Positions 43,712-53,933 are shown, counted from the stretch's first letter. The stretch is DNA of 64,000 nt from Oceanobacillus jeddahensis (GCF_000750635.1 NZ_CCDM010000001.1:1674001-1738000), one strand, 5' to 3'. The notes: generated by a model from the sequence alone, not told the origin. A program made the numbers and translations.

Positions 43712-45457
43712 ATGAATTACACAGAGAGTTTAACACGTTATACGGCAAACTTTGTTGATGAATTAGGCAAAAACGGAATCACCGATGTCGTTATATCCCC
43801 CGGCTCCAGATCCACCCCTTTAGCATTGGTGTTTAGAGAATATTCATCGATCAAAGAATGGATTGTTATCGATGAGCGGTCAGCGGCATTTTTTGCGTTA
43901 GGATTAGCAAAAAAATCCAATCGACCAGTAGCTTTAGTATGTACGTCAGGAACAGCTGCTGCAAATTATTACCCTGCTATTGTAGAGGCTTTTTACAGCA
44001 GAGTGCCTTTACTTGTTTTAACTGCAGACCGTCCACATGAATTACGTCAAGTTGGTGCGCCGCAAGCCATCGAACAAATTAAAATGTATGGAGACTATGT
44101 AAAATGGTTTCATGAAATGGCTGTACCTGAAGGAACACCATCTATGCTGCAGTATGCGCGTCAAAAAGCTTCACAGGCTTTTGCTTATGCAGAACAAGGA
44201 AATAAAGGCCCTGTTCAAGTGAACTTCCCATTTAGGGAGCCCCTGACGCCAGATTTTACACTTTCAGATATTTGGGGAGTGGATAGAAGTAAAAATAGCT
44301 CTGATATAAATAGATTAGAAGGTGTAAAGTATTTAGCCGATCAACACGTTGAGGAGCTTGCAGATCTTTTTAGAACTTCTCCAAAAGGTCTTATTGTATG
44401 CGGTCCGGAGATGAATGAAGATTTTTCAGAATGTGTGTGTGACTTAGCTAAGGCTTGGAGTATCCCGATTTTAGCTGATCCTCTATCACAGGTCAGGACA
44501 GGAATGCATGATAAAAGTCATGTGATCGAAGGGTACGACGCTTTTTTACGTGATTCTGAAATACGGGAGCGGCTGCAGCCGGATTATATTATTCGCTTTG
44601 GAGCGATGCCGGTATCAAAAGCATATTTGTTTTATATAAAAGAACATCACCATATTCCACAGTTTGTGGTAGAGAAGAATGAAGGGTTCCGTGATCCTTC
44701 TGGCAATCATACAATCTATATTTATGCTGAGCCAAAACAATTGTGTAACCAGCTGATTGAAAAAGCGGCAGACAAACAGAATAGTGTAGAATGGCTCCGT
44801 AAATGGCAGAGTTACAATCAAATTGCCAAGGATCATTTATTAGCGGGTGAAGAAGCACAAATTACAGAAGGAGAAACTGTCCGGGCAATAGCAGATGTTA
44901 TTCCTGATCATACAACTTTATATGTAGGGAACAGTATGGCTGTCCGTGATGTAGACAGCTTCTTCATGGTGTCTTCTAAAAACATATCTATTCTTTGTAA
45001 CCGGGGAGCAAATGGAATTGATGGAGTGATTTCAAGCGCTGTTGGTGCAGCTGCATCTGGAGAAAGAGTGACACTGCTGATTGGTGACTTATCCTTTTTC
45101 CATGATATGAATGGGTTGCTGGTAGCAAAACAGTACCAGCTCCCGATTACAATTGTACTCGTAAATAATAATGGTGGGGGAATTTTTTCTTTCCTTCCAC
45201 AAGCAGATGATAAAAAGCATTTTGAAGCGATTTTTGGTACGCCGGTTGATTTACCTTTTGAAAATGCTGGAGCGTTATACAATGCTGATTATAAAGTTGC
45301 CTCAACGGAAAGCGCGTTAAAAGTCCAACTTGAAGAAAGTTATCAGCGATCCGGTTTATCGATTATTGAAGTGAAAACAGACCGTGATGAAAATACTGCT
45401 TGGCATCGGGATAAATGGAATCGTATTATGGCAGAGATAAAAGAGGAGCAGGCATGA
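43712..45457 (+). CDS. menD: SEPHCHC synthase MenD (thiamine diphosphate-dependent)
   Basis: 581 residues. N-terminal ThDP pyrimidine-binding region with PGSRSTPLALVFRE and Glu in IDERSAAFFALGL; C-terminal ThDP/Mg motif GDLSFFHDMNGLL..LVNNNGGGIFSFLP. Condenses isochorismate with 2-oxoglutarate. It starts 3 nt after menF with GGAG in the end of menF. Its TGA overlaps the start of menH (ATGA). Confidence 0.95.
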   Translation: MNYTESLTRYTANFVDELGKNGITDVVISPGSRSTPLALVFREYSSIKEWIVIDERSAAFFALGLAKKSNRPVALVCTSGTAAANYYPAIVEAFYSRVPLLVLTADRPHELRQVGAPQAIEQIKMYGDYVKWFHEMAVPEGTPSMLQYARQKASQAFAYAEQGNKGPVQVNFPFREPLTPDFTLSDIWGVDRSKNSSDINRLEGVKYLADQHVEELADLFRTSPKGLIVCGPEMNEDFSECVCDLAKAWSIPILADPLSQVRTGMHDKSHVIEGYDAFLRDSEIRERLQPDYIIRFGAMPVSKAYLFYIKEHHHIPQFVVEKNEGFRDPSGNHTIYIYAEPKQLCNQLIEKAADKQNSVEWLRKWQSYNQIAKDHLLAGEEAQITEGETVRAIADVIPDHTTLYVGNSMAVRDVDSFFMVSSKNISILCNRGANGIDGVISSAVGAAASGERVTLLIGDLSFFHDMNGLLVAKQYQLPITIVLVNNNGGGIFSFLPQADDKKHFEAIFGTPVDLPFENAGALYNADYKVASTESALKVQLEESYQRSGLSIIEVKTDRDENTAWHRDKWNRIMAEIKEEQA

Positions 45458-46254
45458 GCACAGATGGATTACAATATGAAATAATTGGTGAAGGAGCTCC
45501 GGTCCTGTTTTTACATGGATTTACAGGGACATGTGAGACCTGGAAAGAGGTTTGCTCTTATTTAACCAATTATCAATGTATTTTAGTGGATTTGCCAGGG
45601 CATGGGAAAACAAATAGCAAAATTTCTTCGATGAAAGATTGCTGCTTCTTGCTTACAAAGCTACTGGATAAATTAGGAATAAAAAAAGCTCATGTAGTTG
45701 GTTATTCTATGGGGGGAAGAACCGCGTTAAGTTTTGCGATGTATTACCCGGACTATGTTGCCACGCTTATTTTGGAAAGTTCCTCTCCAGGGTTAAAAGA
45801 GGAAACAGCCCGTCATGAGCGAAAAGAAAAGGATGACGAGCTTGCACAGCGTATTTTGGAAAATGGCATCGCAGCATTTGTTAATAAATGGCAGGAACTC
45901 CCTTTGTTTGCTACTCAAAAAAGGCTGCCAGCTGCTGTACAAAAACAAATCAGAAACGAACGTCTTTCTCAGAATAAGGATGGGCTGGCAATGTCTCTGC
46001 GGACAATGGGGACAGGAGCTCAGCCCTCGTGGTGGGAGGAATTGCCACAGCTTACCAAACCCACTTTATTAATCGCTGGGGAAGAAGATGAGAAATTTAT
46101 TGTCATTAATAAGATGATGCAAAAAGACATTCCACAGGGGGAATTAATTCTTTGTCCGAAAGCTGGTCATGCCGTTCATGTGGAAAAATCGCGAAACTTT
46201 GGTAAAATGGTAGATGGGTTCTTAAGTGAAAATCATATCAACATTACTACATAA
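45454..46254 (+). CDS. menH: SHCHC synthase MenH (alpha/beta hydrolase)
   Basis: 266 residues from ATG 45454, overlapping the menD stop by four bases (translational coupling); AGGAGCAGG SD. Alpha/beta hydrolase with the nucleophile Ser85 in VVGYSMGGR, Asp in AGEEDEKF and His in CPKAGHAVHVE. It eliminates pyruvate from SEPHCHC. Confidence 0.92.
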   Translation: MSTDGLQYEIIGEGAPVLFLHGFTGTCETWKEVCSYLTNYQCILVDLPGHGKTNSKISSMKDCCFLLTKLLDKLGIKKAHVVGYSMGGRTALSFAMYYPDYVATLILESSSPGLKEETARHERKEKDDELAQRILENGIAAFVNKWQELPLFATQKRLPAAVQKQIRNERLSQNKDGLAMSLRTMGTGAQPSWWEELPQLTKPTLLIAGEEDEKFIVINKMMQKDIPQGELILCPKAGHAVHVEKSRNFGKMVDGFLSENHINITT

Positions 46255-46281
46255 GCCCCGAGCTTGAAAGGAGTTATTAAG

Positions 46282-47100
46282 ATGACAGTTGAATGGAAAA
46301 AAGTAAAGAACTTTGAAGAAATTATTTATGAAAAATATAATGGGATTGCAAAAGTAACAATTAATCGTCCGGAAAAACGGAATGCTTTCACACCGAATAC
46401 AGTAAAAGAAATGATTGAGGCATTCACAGATGCTCGAGATGATTCTTCTATTGGAGTTATTGTGCTGGGCGGAGAAGGAGATAAAGCATTTTGTTCAGGC
46501 GGAGACCAGTCCGTTCGTGGTCATGGCGGTTATGTTGGCGGCGATGAGGTTCCACGTTTGAACGTACTTGATCTGCAACGTTTAATTCGTACGATTCCGA
46601 AGCCTGTAGTTGCGATGGTATCTGGTTATGCCATTGGAGGAGGCCACGTCCTTCATGTTGTTTGTGATTTAACGATTGCTGCAGACAATGCGATTTTTGG
46701 ACAAACAGGACCAAAAGTGGGCAGCTTTGACGCTGGCTATGGTGCAGGATATTTAGCTCGCTTAGTCGGTCATAAGCGTGCGCGTGAAATTTGGTACCTA
46801 TGCCGTCAGTATAATGCAGAAGAAGCCTATGAGATGGGATTAGTAAATACCGTTGTACCTTTAGAAAAATTAGAAGAAGAAACCATACAATGGTGTGAAG
46901 AAATCCTGGAAAAATCACCAATGGCATTACGATTCCTGAAAGCATCTTTCAATGCAGATACGGATGGTTTAGCTGGTTTACAACAGCTTGGAGGAGATGC
47001 AACGCTTCTTTATTACACTACAGATGAAGCAAAAGAAGGAAGAGACGCCTTTAAAGAAAAAAGAAAACCGAATTTCAAGCAGTTCCCTAGATTCCCTTAA
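46282..47100 (+). CDS. menB: 1,4-dihydroxy-2-naphthoyl-CoA synthase
   Basis: 272 residues from ATG 46282 (GAAAGGAG upstream). Crotonase fold; family segments [54 protein letters not shown]. Cyclises o-succinylbenzoyl-CoA. Followed after 11 nt by a hairpin that may reduce menE transcription. Confidence 0.95.
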   Translation: MTVEWKKVKNFEEIIYEKYNGIAKVTINRPEKRNAFTPNTVKEMIEAFTDARDDSSIGVIVLGGEGDKAFCSGGDQSVRGHGGYVGGDEVPRLNVLDLQRLIRTIPKPVVAMVSGYAIGGGHVLHVVCDLTIAADNAIFGQTGPKVGSFDAGYGAGYLARLVGHKRAREIWYLCRQYNAEEAYEMGLVNTVVPLEKLEEETIQWCEEILEKSPMALRFLKASFNADTDGLAGLQQLGGDATLLYYTTDEAKEGRDAFKEKRKPNFKQFPRFP

Positions 47101-47110
47101 GCTTGTGTTG

Positions 47111-47146
47111 AAGAAACCTTTGCAAATGAAGCAAAGGTTTCTTTTC
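47111..47146 (+). terminator. Weak terminator or attenuator between menB and menE
   Basis: AAGAAACCTTTGC/GCAAAGGTTTCTT, a 13-bp perfect stem with short T run (TTTT). Located inside the operon. Confidence 0.65.
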
Positions 47147-47196
47147 GCAAGGGATAAAAATACTCAGAAGATATTAATCATAATGGAGGAAGAAAA

Positions 47197-48633
47197 ATGA
47201 GTACAGTTATTCCCCATTGGCTTGATAAACAAGCTGATTTGTCCCCGAATGAAATTGCAGTAGAGCTAAAAGATGGAACTACGGTAACTTTTAGTGAACT
47301 TGCTAAAAGGAGCAGAGAAAAAGCTAGAAAGCTTGCTACAGTGGATGTGAAAAAAAACGACCACGTTGCCATTCTTTCAGGAAACAGCATTGAAATGATG
47401 AAGACGATTCATGCGTGCAGTTATCTGGGTGCTGTAGTTGTTTTATTAAATATGCGGTTAACTGCTTTTGAAATCAAACAGCAAATGCAGGATGCAGAAG
47501 TTACTTTGTTAGTTACAAAAACAGAGATGGATGATTTAACAGAAATAAAACAAATAACGTTTGACCAGCTTGATCAGTTAAAAGCAACGCCTGATTGCCG
47601 GCTCTTGGAAGAAATAGAGCTATCCAATGTATTTACAATGATGTACACCTCTGGTACATCTGGTTTTCCGAAAGCTGTCCAGCATACGTATGAAAATCAC
47701 TGGTGGAGTGCCACAAGTTCCAGTTTAAATTTTGGAAAGCATAATGATGATAAGTGGCTGATTCCATTGCCGCTTTTTCATGTGAGCGGTCTGTCTACGA
47801 TGGTCAAAGGAATTATTTATGGGATGCCGATTTACTTACTTGAAAAATTTGATGTAGAAGCTGTTCATGATGCGATTATGAATAAGCAAGTAACGATGGC
47901 GTCTGTGGTCACAGTGATGCTGCAACGTTTGGTAAGTTATCTTGGAGAATCAAGCTATCCGGAAATCTTTCGTTGTATGCTGCTTGGAGGAGGTCCAGCA
48001 CCGGAAACATTGCTGCAACAAACGAAGAAAAAACAAATTCCTGTATTTCAATCCTATGGAATGACGGAAACCTCTTCGCAAATTGTTACATTGGGCCCAA
48101 AAGATGCGCTTCGGAAAATTGGCTCAGCAGGCAAGCCGCTTTTTCCGGCTCAATTAAAAATACGGGGTAAACAGGCAAATGAAGTTGGAGAAATTCTTGT
48201 CAAAGGTCCGATGGTGACACCCGGTTATTATAATAGGCAGGAAGCGAATGAAAAGTCTTTTTCAAACGGCTGGCTGGCTACAGGAGACGTTGGTTATCTT
48301 GATGAAGAAGGTTTTTTATATGTTGTTGACCGCCGCAGTGATTTAATTATTTCCGGTGGTGAAAATATTTACCCTTCAGAAATTGAAAATATATTATTAC
48401 AGATAGAAGGTGTCCGTGAAGCTGGTGTAACCGGAAAGCAAGATGAAGAATGGGGAGAAGTTCCAGTTGCTTTTGTCGTGGCAGATGAAAAAATTACGAC
48501 AAAAGAGGTTGCCTCCTATTTAAAAGAAAAATTAGCACGTTATAAACAGCCAAAGGAAATATATTTTATCAGCCAGCTGCCGAGGAATGCTGCGAATAAA
48601 ATGGTTCGTCAAGAACTAAAGAAATACATTTAA
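47197..48633 (+). CDS. menE: o-Succinylbenzoate-CoA ligase
   Basis: 478 residues, ANL superfamily. P-loop MMYTSGTSGFPKAVQH, A5 YGMTETSS, A7 GDVGYLDEEG..VDRRSDLI, and YPSEIEN region before the C-terminal lysine domain. Activates o-succinylbenzoate with CoA. Starts with GGAGGAAG. No menC follows; instead a partial family 1 repeat and a membrane gene. Confidence 0.93.
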   Translation: MSTVIPHWLDKQADLSPNEIAVELKDGTTVTFSELAKRSREKARKLATVDVKKNDHVAILSGNSIEMMKTIHACSYLGAVVVLLNMRLTAFEIKQQMQDAEVTLLVTKTEMDDLTEIKQITFDQLDQLKATPDCRLLEEIELSNVFTMMYTSGTSGFPKAVQHTYENHWWSATSSSLNFGKHNDDKWLIPLPLFHVSGLSTMVKGIIYGMPIYLLEKFDVEAVHDAIMNKQVTMASVVTVMLQRLVSYLGESSYPEIFRCMLLGGGPAPETLLQQTKKKQIPVFQSYGMTETSSQIVTLGPKDALRKIGSAGKPLFPAQLKIRGKQANEVGEILVKGPMVTPGYYNRQEANEKSFSNGWLATGDVGYLDEEGFLYVVDRRSDLIISGGENIYPSEIENILLQIEGVREAGVTGKQDEEWGEVPVAFVVADEKITTKEVASYLKEKLARYKQPKEIYFISQLPRNAANKMVRQELKKYI

Positions 48634-48650
48634 GTGGAAATAATGGACAC

Positions 48651-48680
48651 TAACTACTGAATGAAGTTTCGTTTTATCAC
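48651..48680 (+). repeat. Family 1 right-end fragment (copy H) after menE
   Basis: CTAACTACTGAATGAAGTTTCGTTTTATCAC: right-end sequence directly followed by TTTTATCAC, which is also the left-end sequence. It sits where menC usually lies. Confidence 0.75.
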
Positions 48681-48769
48681 TGTAACGTATTAATTTCCAA
48701 AAAAATAGGTTTAGCTTTTTTTGAGGACGGGTAGCGATAATTATACCGTATAGAGAGGAGCATAAATCA

Positions 48770-50320
48770 ATGGAAAATTTTATGGATGATTATTTTACAG
48801 CTAGCTTTTGGACAGGGGTTCAAAATGTAGTTATAGCACTTATTGTATTTCTTATCGTTTGGTTAATTGCTAAAGTGATAAGCAATATAGTAGAAAAAGG
48901 TTTAAAGAAAACAAAGTGGGACGATAAATTATTTAACCGGTTCCGGTTAAAAGGCGAGCCGGTCCAATCAGAAAAGTTTATCTCGAAAGCAGTTTACTAC
49001 ATACTGCTGCTTGTAGGCTTGATCTTATTCTTTAATATCCTCAACATGTCTATGATTGCCAATCCGTTGTCGAATTTGATTTCGACATTCTTAGACTTTA
49101 TTCCGGCAGTTGTTAAGGCAGCGCTTATTTTACTACTGGCATGGGTCATTGCGACAATTGTACAATGGCTGATCGTTGAAGGAAGCAAGAAGCTGCGCAT
49201 TCAGCGTCTATTTTCAAAATTAGGAATTGCAGATTCAGAAGAAGGTATTAGAAAAACAACGGAAACCGTCGGTAAATTCGCATTTTACCTTATCTTGCTC
49301 TTATTTATTCCTGGTGTACTGCAGGCTTTAAATATTCAGGGCGTAGCGGAACCATTCAGTGGTTTACTGGCTTCCGTTTTAAACTTTATCCCTAAACTTG
49401 CTGCAGCAATACTTATTTTTGCAGTAGGCTGGTTCGTTGGTAAAATTGTTCGCAGTATCGTGACAAATTTATTAGAAGCAGCAGGAACCGAAAAATGGAT
49501 TCAGAAATTAAGATTGTCCAACTTATTTGAAGGGACATCTTTTGCGAAATTTGTCGGAAACATTGTATTTATCCTTATCCTGATTCCGATTACGATCTCT
49601 GCATTAGAGCAATTAGAGCTGGCAGGAATTACGGAACCGGCAATCGGTATGCTGCATAGTGTCGTACAAATGATTCCAAATATCTTGATTGCTATTGGTT
49701 TAATCTTGATTGGAATCTGGTTAGGTAAGCTGATTGGAGAATTTGTAGGAGGTTATCTAGCTAAATTAGGATTTAACCGTTTTGTTTCTACAATAAGCAA
49801 TAATAAAGTGGCTGATCAGTCAAAATGGACGCCATCTTATATTGCAGGATATGTTGTACAGATTTTAATTATTTTCTTCTTAACCGTACAAGCACTGTAT
49901 ATTATACAGCTGGATTTCTTAGTAGGTATTGCAACCGCAATTACTGCTTATTTACCAAATGTGCTGGGAGCGGTATTGATTTTAGGTATTGCTCTATTAC
50001 TTGCTTCTATGGTGCAAAAAGTACTGTTGCATCTATTAAATGGTCCTGCTACAACAGCACTTGCAGGCTTTGCGAAGTATAGTATTTTAGTTCTTGCAGC
50101 TTTTATGGCAGTATCACACTTAGGTATTGCATCAACTATTGTGAATAGTGCATTTATCTTACTTCTTGCAGCATTGGCATTAGCATTCGGTCTTGCCTTT
50201 GGTCTGGGAGGAAAAGATTTCGCTGCCAAATACCTGCAAAAATTTGATAAAACGATTGATAATACGTCCATTAACCAGGAAGGTGAACAAGATAATCCTG
50301 ATCATAACGATTATCGATAA
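48770..50320 (+). CDS. MscS-related multi-span membrane protein (TM-helix repeats)
   Basis: 516 residues with about ten membrane helices and repeated segments such as PFSGLLASVLNFIPKLAAAILIF, EPAIGMLHSVVQMIPNILIAIG and ANPLSNLISTFLDFIPAVVKAA. These are conserved TM-helix repeats of a mechanosensitive-channel-like family (PF05552-type, from memory). The beta domain of classical MscS is not seen, so channel function is uncertain. RBS GAGAGGAG before ATG. Terminator follows. Confidence 0.8.
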   Translation: MENFMDDYFTASFWTGVQNVVIALIVFLIVWLIAKVISNIVEKGLKKTKWDDKLFNRFRLKGEPVQSEKFISKAVYYILLLVGLILFFNILNMSMIANPLSNLISTFLDFIPAVVKAALILLLAWVIATIVQWLIVEGSKKLRIQRLFSKLGIADSEEGIRKTTETVGKFAFYLILLLFIPGVLQALNIQGVAEPFSGLLASVLNFIPKLAAAILIFAVGWFVGKIVRSIVTNLLEAAGTEKWIQKLRLSNLFEGTSFAKFVGNIVFILILIPITISALEQLELAGITEPAIGMLHSVVQMIPNILIAIGLILIGIWLGKLIGEFVGGYLAKLGFNRFVSTISNNKVADQSKWTPSYIAGYVVQILIIFFLTVQALYIIQLDFLVGIATAITAYLPNVLGAVLILGIALLLASMVQKVLLHLLNGPATTALAGFAKYSILVLAAFMAVSHLGIASTIVNSAFILLLAALALAFGLAFGLGGKDFAAKYLQKFDKTIDNTSINQEGEQDNPDHNDYR

Positions 50321-50326
50321 AAAGTT

Positions 50327-50370
50327 AGAAAAAAAAGCGTGTATACCCAAAATGGTATATGCGCTTTTTT
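50327..50370 (+). terminator. Terminator after the MscS-related gene
   Basis: AAAAAAGCG-TATACC / GGTATA-GCGCTTTTTTT stem. Confidence 0.85.
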
Positions 50371-50452
50371 TGCACTTTAAGTATAAAGTCAACCTCATTC
50401 AGCAGGAGTTTTCGCTGCAAAATGCTTTATGATGGGGTGAGTAATCGCAGAA

Positions 50453-50717
50453 ATATTGTAAGGTTAATAAAATTTTATCACGGAGAACCGCCCGTAAAAC
50501 TCCCGCCTCCAAATAAAGAGGGAAAATAAATTGATTTAGGCGGGAGATAACGGGCGCTAACTCCCTGAATCACTCAACTAATCATTCAGTGGGAGAAGGG
50601 CGAAAACTCCCACTGAATGAAGTTTCGTTTTATAAAAATTATATTCGATACAAGTAGACTGTAGTAAGCCTAGCTAGCGTAGTGTTTTTCCGCAGCGGTC
50701 GATTAACCTGACAACAT
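50453..50717. repeat. Element with 16-bp inverted ends, copy 2 (family 2), carrying repeat copy E
   Basis: ATATTGTAAGGTTAAT (50453-50468) and ATTAACCTGACAACAT (50702-50717) are inverted ends with two mismatches. Family 1 copy E lies between them. GTAATCGCAG at 50441 and GTAATCGCTG at 50720 flank it, suggesting a target duplication in the GGGGTGAGTAATCGCAGCCCC motif also found at 5636 and 7058. Confidence 0.7.
50474..50634 (+). repeat. Hairpin repeat family 1, copy E (best full copy)
   Basis: Left TTTTATCACGGAGAACCGCCC, nested stem (CGCCCGT...ACGGGCG; CTCCCGCCT...AGGCGGGAG; AAATAAA...TGATTTA), second hairpin CTCCCTGAAT...ATTCAGTGGGAG, right end CACTGAATGAAGTTTCGTTTTAT. TTTTAT is present at both ends. 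Confidence 0.92.
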
Positions 50718-50847
50718 TGGTAATCGCTGCCCCAGTCCCAGAACGAAAGAAGATTTGATAAAAAAAGATAAACCTGCCAAAAGAAAATTCTTTTCAATGA
50801 TGTTTATTTTTGTTTTTAGAGGAGAATATAAGCAGGAGGTGATTATA

Positions 50848-51162
50848 TTGGATAAACAAAAATATTTTATCAGTATCGGAGAAGGCGAAATTTCTCGAAT
50901 TCCATATCAAGGGAACGATGACTTTGTTATTTATGCAACTGCTGAAGAGATACTAATGCTGCGGAGAAAATTTGAAGGCTTGCATGAGGCTAGTTTTGAT
51001 ACGTATAAACGTTCACATATTCCTTTTGTACCTTATCATTTAGATACAGCTAATGATGTATATGATGAAACGATCGCTGGAGTATATCAGACACTATATG
51101 ATTTAGGAGATGAAAATACGAAGAACCATATTCGGACAATGGGGATCTTAGAGGAAGAATAG
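50848..51162 (+). CDS. Conserved uncharacterised 104-residue protein
   Basis: Starts at TTG 50848 with a perfect AGGAGGTGAT SD; the frame upstream to 50755 is not used. 104 residues, soluble, no signal. A conserved-looking YHLDTANDVYDETIAGVYQTLYDLGDE segment lies in the C-terminal half, with HIRTMGIL at the end. I have seen similar Bacillaceae proteins annotated as hydrolases without support, so I give no function. Confidence 0.7.
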   Translation: MDKQKYFISIGEGEISRIPYQGNDDFVIYATAEEILMLRRKFEGLHEASFDTYKRSHIPFVPYHLDTANDVYDETIAGVYQTLYDLGDENTKNHIRTMGILEEE

Positions 51163-51309
51163 GTAAAATAGTACTTTAGTATAAAAATGTTTAAATGATA
51201 TAATAAAAAGGTACATTATAGTATATGAAAATCAGAAGTAAAATATTTTTTTATCGGTAAAATATATTTTTTCAATAGGAAACATAGATAAAGAGAGGAA
51301 GTGCTGCCA

Positions 51310-51822
51310 ATGAAAAAGCTCGCTTTAATTCTTTGTTTTACTATGATGATAGCAATGATTTTCTCTATCGCTGTACCTAAAGAAATTTCTATACAGGGTG
51401 ACGACCAAATGGATGTATCTGCTATAGAAGCAGAAAACATTCAACCTGATAAGGAAGAAGTTATTCACGTAATGAATGGATTAGAAGACACACTAAAGCA
51501 AGAAACAGATGATTCGTATAAACTAAAAAACTATGCAACAGAGCAGGAGCTTACAGAAGCATTTGAAGCATATGTCACGCCTGAATTAGCCAGAGCTTTT
51601 GTTGATTATTATTTCCGTGTAGAAGCAGACGACGTTTATGTCATCCCAACACATACTGAACCATGGTTTCAAGAAGAAAATGAATATGATATGATAAATA
51701 CATCAAATCATTCTGTACAGCTTGTACAGGAAAATGAAAATGACATGGTTGGAAGTTACACTCTTGTAGTGGAGATGCTATTTCAAAATGGCTGGAAAAT
51801 TTCAGATATAAGCTATAAGTGA
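51310..51822 (+). CDS. Secreted or membrane-anchored protein, unknown
   Basis: 170 residues from ATG 51310 (GAGAGGAAG upstream). Signal peptide or N-terminal anchor 1-22, then mostly charged residues and an alpha/beta C-terminal region ending FQNGWKISDISYK. Located directly before ytkD (22 nt). I do not recognise a family. Confidence 0.6.
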   Translation: MKKLALILCFTMMIAMIFSIAVPKEISIQGDDQMDVSAIEAENIQPDKEEVIHVMNGLEDTLKQETDDSYKLKNYATEQELTEAFEAYVTPELARAFVDYYFRVEADDVYVIPTHTEPWFQEENEYDMINTSNHSVQLVQENENDMVGSYTLVVEMLFQNGWKISDISYK

Positions 51823-51843
51823 TGACAGCTCCGTGGGAAAGTA

Positions 51844-52323
51844 GTGGAAGAAGTGAACGTTTTTAAGGATTATTACAATAATACGGTACAATTATCTTTT
51901 TTAGATCATCCATTTTCCAAAAATCCAAAGCATGTATGGGTCATCTGCAGATATAAAGATAAATGGTTGTTAACGGATCATAAGGAAAGAGGAATTGAGT
52001 TTCCGGGAGGGAAAGTAGAATCAGGGGAAACGGCTGATCAAGCAGCGGTCCGGGAAGTTATGGAGGAAACCGGAGCTACTGTGAAAAAGCTCCACTATAT
52101 TGGACAATACAAAGTAGACGGACGTTATGAAACAGTAATTAAGAACGTTTATTTTGCAGAAATCAAAGAACTTATACCGCAGCCTACTTACTATGAAACC
52201 AAAGGTCCTGTATTATTAAAAAAAATACCGTCGAATATAAAAAGAAAAAACAATTTTAGTTTTATTATGAAGGATGCTGTATTAGAATCTTGCTTGCTCC
52301 GAATCAAAAAATCGTATGTATAA
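51844..52323 (+). CDS. ytkD: NUDIX hydrolase YtkD
   Basis: 159 residues. NUDIX box GGKVESGETADQAAVREVME at about 57-76 then ETGA, with all metal-binding Glu residues. YtkD of B. subtilis is an 8-oxo-dGTPase/RNA pyrophosphohydrolase; VQLSFLDHPFSKNPKHVWVICR and FSFIMKDAVL match. Start ambiguous: GTG 51844 (here) or GTG 51853, which gives the same length as YtkD; SD is GGAAAG. Its terminator is shared with ytlD. Confidence 0.88.
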   Translation: MEEVNVFKDYYNNTVQLSFLDHPFSKNPKHVWVICRYKDKWLLTDHKERGIEFPGGKVESGETADQAAVREVMEETGATVKKLHYIGQYKVDGRYETVIKNVYFAEIKELIPQPTYYETKGPVLLKKIPSNIKRKNNFSFIMKDAVLESCLLRIKKSYV

Positions 52324-52353
52324 ATAACAGCCAGCGCTCAGCTGGCTGTTATT
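52323..52353. terminator. Bidirectional terminator between ytkD and ytlD
   Basis: AATAACAGCCAGC/GCTGGCTGTTATT, 13-bp perfect stem. Confidence 0.92.
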
Positions 52354-53140
52354 TTCGTATGAGTAACTGTTCTATTTTTTCTACCGTTTTGTACATGATT
52401 GCGGCAAGGACAGCGATAATAACAAGACTGGACATAACGAGCGTAAAATCAAATACTTGGAAACCATAAATAATTAAATAACCCAATCCTTGTTTGGAAA
52501 CTAAATATTCTCCCACAATTACCCCTACCCAGGAAAGTCCGACATTTACTTTTAATGTAGAAATAATGGCTGGTAACGAGGCTGGGAAAACTGCTTCTTT
52601 AAAGCATTGCCATTTTGTAGCGTCAAAGCTTCTTAATACTTTTAAATAATTTTGGTCAACCTCGTTGAAGGCTGCAAATACAACAAGGGTTGTGACAATA
52701 ACAGAAATAATAAAACCCATTGCAATAATTGATAAATAGCCGGGACCGAGTGCTACGATAAGTATTGGGCCAAGCGCTACTTTTGGCATCGCGTTAAAAA
52801 CTACGAGATAAGGATCCATCACTTTTGCAAAACGATGAAAGCTCCAAAGCATGGAAGCGATGATGATTCCGGCAACCGTACCAATTAAAAAGCCTAGTAT
52901 GGTTTCAAACAGCGTGATTTGAATATGACTGAGTAATGATCCCTGTAAAAGTCTACTCCAAATAGAGCTGAATACGCGGGTGGGAGAGCTGAATAGAAGT
53001 GGGTCTATCCAATAAAATCTGCTTGCAACCTCCCAAAGTGCAAAAAACAAAACTAGAATAGACAGCTGCCAGGTCAGTACAATCTTCGCTTCTCTTTTTA
53101 ATTTCTGCTGATAGATGGCAAATAACTTAGGACCGCTCAT
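52349..53140 (-). CDS. ytlD: ABC importer permease (YtlD, SsuC/ThiX-like)
   Basis: 263 residues from ATG 53140 (GGAG seven bases upstream); frame upstream to 53290 lies in ytlC. About six helices, with the EAA loop segment [27 protein letters not shown]. Imports a small thiamine-precursor- or sulfonate-like substrate with ytlC, ytlA. Overlaps the 3' end of ytlC by 14 nt. Confidence 0.87.
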   Translation of the reverse strand: MSGPKLFAIYQQKLKREAKIVLTWQLSILVLFFALWEVASRFYWIDPLLFSSPTRVFSSIWSRLLQGSLLSHIQITLFETILGFLIGTVAGIIIASMLWSFHRFAKVMDPYLVVFNAMPKVALGPILIVALGPGYLSIIAMGFIISVIVTTLVVFAAFNEVDQNYLKVLRSFDATKWQCFKEAVFPASLPAIISTLKVNVGLSWVGVIVGEYLVSKQGLGYLIIYGFQVFDFTLVMSSLVIIAVLAAIMYKTVEKIEQLLIRK

Positions 53141-53933
53141 AAGCATTCTCCTCTTGCGGAATGACGGAATGTTTCTCCTGATCCAAGTCCGCCCAGATCT
53201 TATCAAAGAGACGACTGTATTTGGGATGTTTCCTTGCGAGAAAAGGGGATTCATCCCGTAATTCCACAGGTACTTCGTAAATTTTTTCAATAGCCCCGGG
53301 ATGAGAGGACATCAGAATGATCCGATCACTCATTGAGATAGCTTCCCCGATATCATGTGTTACCAATATAGCCGTTTTTTGATAAGCTTTAAGTAAGTCA
53401 GCTACCAATACTTCCAGTTTTAATTTTGTTTGAAAGTCCAAAGCGGAAAAAGGTTCATCCAGTAAAAGAATTTCCGGCTCTGTGATAAGTGTTCTTATCA
53501 ATGCTGCTCGTTGGCGCATGCCTCCAGATAATTCATTCGGATACTTATCAGCAACATTTTCCAACCCAACCTCTTCCAAAAGTGTTATTGCTCTTTGTTT
53601 TAATTCATTTGATTGCCGCTTTCTGATTCTTGGCCCGATGAGTACATTATCAATAATACTTTTCCAGGGAAACAGATAATCTTGCTGCAACATATAACCA
53701 ATTTCTAAGTCACTTTCATCCATTTTTTCTCCATCCATTAAGATATCTCCTTCTGCAGGCTGAAGCATTCCAGAGATTAGAGATAGCAGGGTTGATTTCC
53801 CACAGCCGCTTGGTCCAAGTAAGGAAACAAATTCATTTTTTTTCACAGAGAAAGAGATATTTTGCAAAGCTTCTGTATATTGCTTTTTAGAAAAGTAATA
53901 ATGAGATACGCCGTCTAATGTAAGATAAGACAT
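53127..53933 (-). CDS. ytlC: ABC importer ATPase YtlC
   Basis: 268 residues. Walker [13 protein letters not shown]-loop LQQDYLFPW, signature [13 protein letters not shown], Walker [12 protein letters not shown], switch His in THDIGEA. NrtCD/SsuB-like. Overlaps ytlD by 14 nt and follows ytlA closely; one operon, order ytlA-ytlC-ytlD. Confidence 0.92.
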   Translation of the reverse strand: MSYLTLDGVSHYYFSKKQYTEALQNISFSVKKNEFVSLLGPSGCGKSTLLSLISGMLQPAEGDILMDGEKMDESDLEIGYMLQQDYLFPWKSIIDNVLIGPRIRKRQSNELKQRAITLLEEVGLENVADKYPNELSGGMRQRAALIRTLITEPEILLLDEPFSALDFQTKLKLEVLVADLLKAYQKTAILVTHDIGEAISMSDRIILMSSHPGAIEKIYEVPVELRDESPFLARKHPKYSRLFDKIWADLDQEKHSVIPQEENAYERS

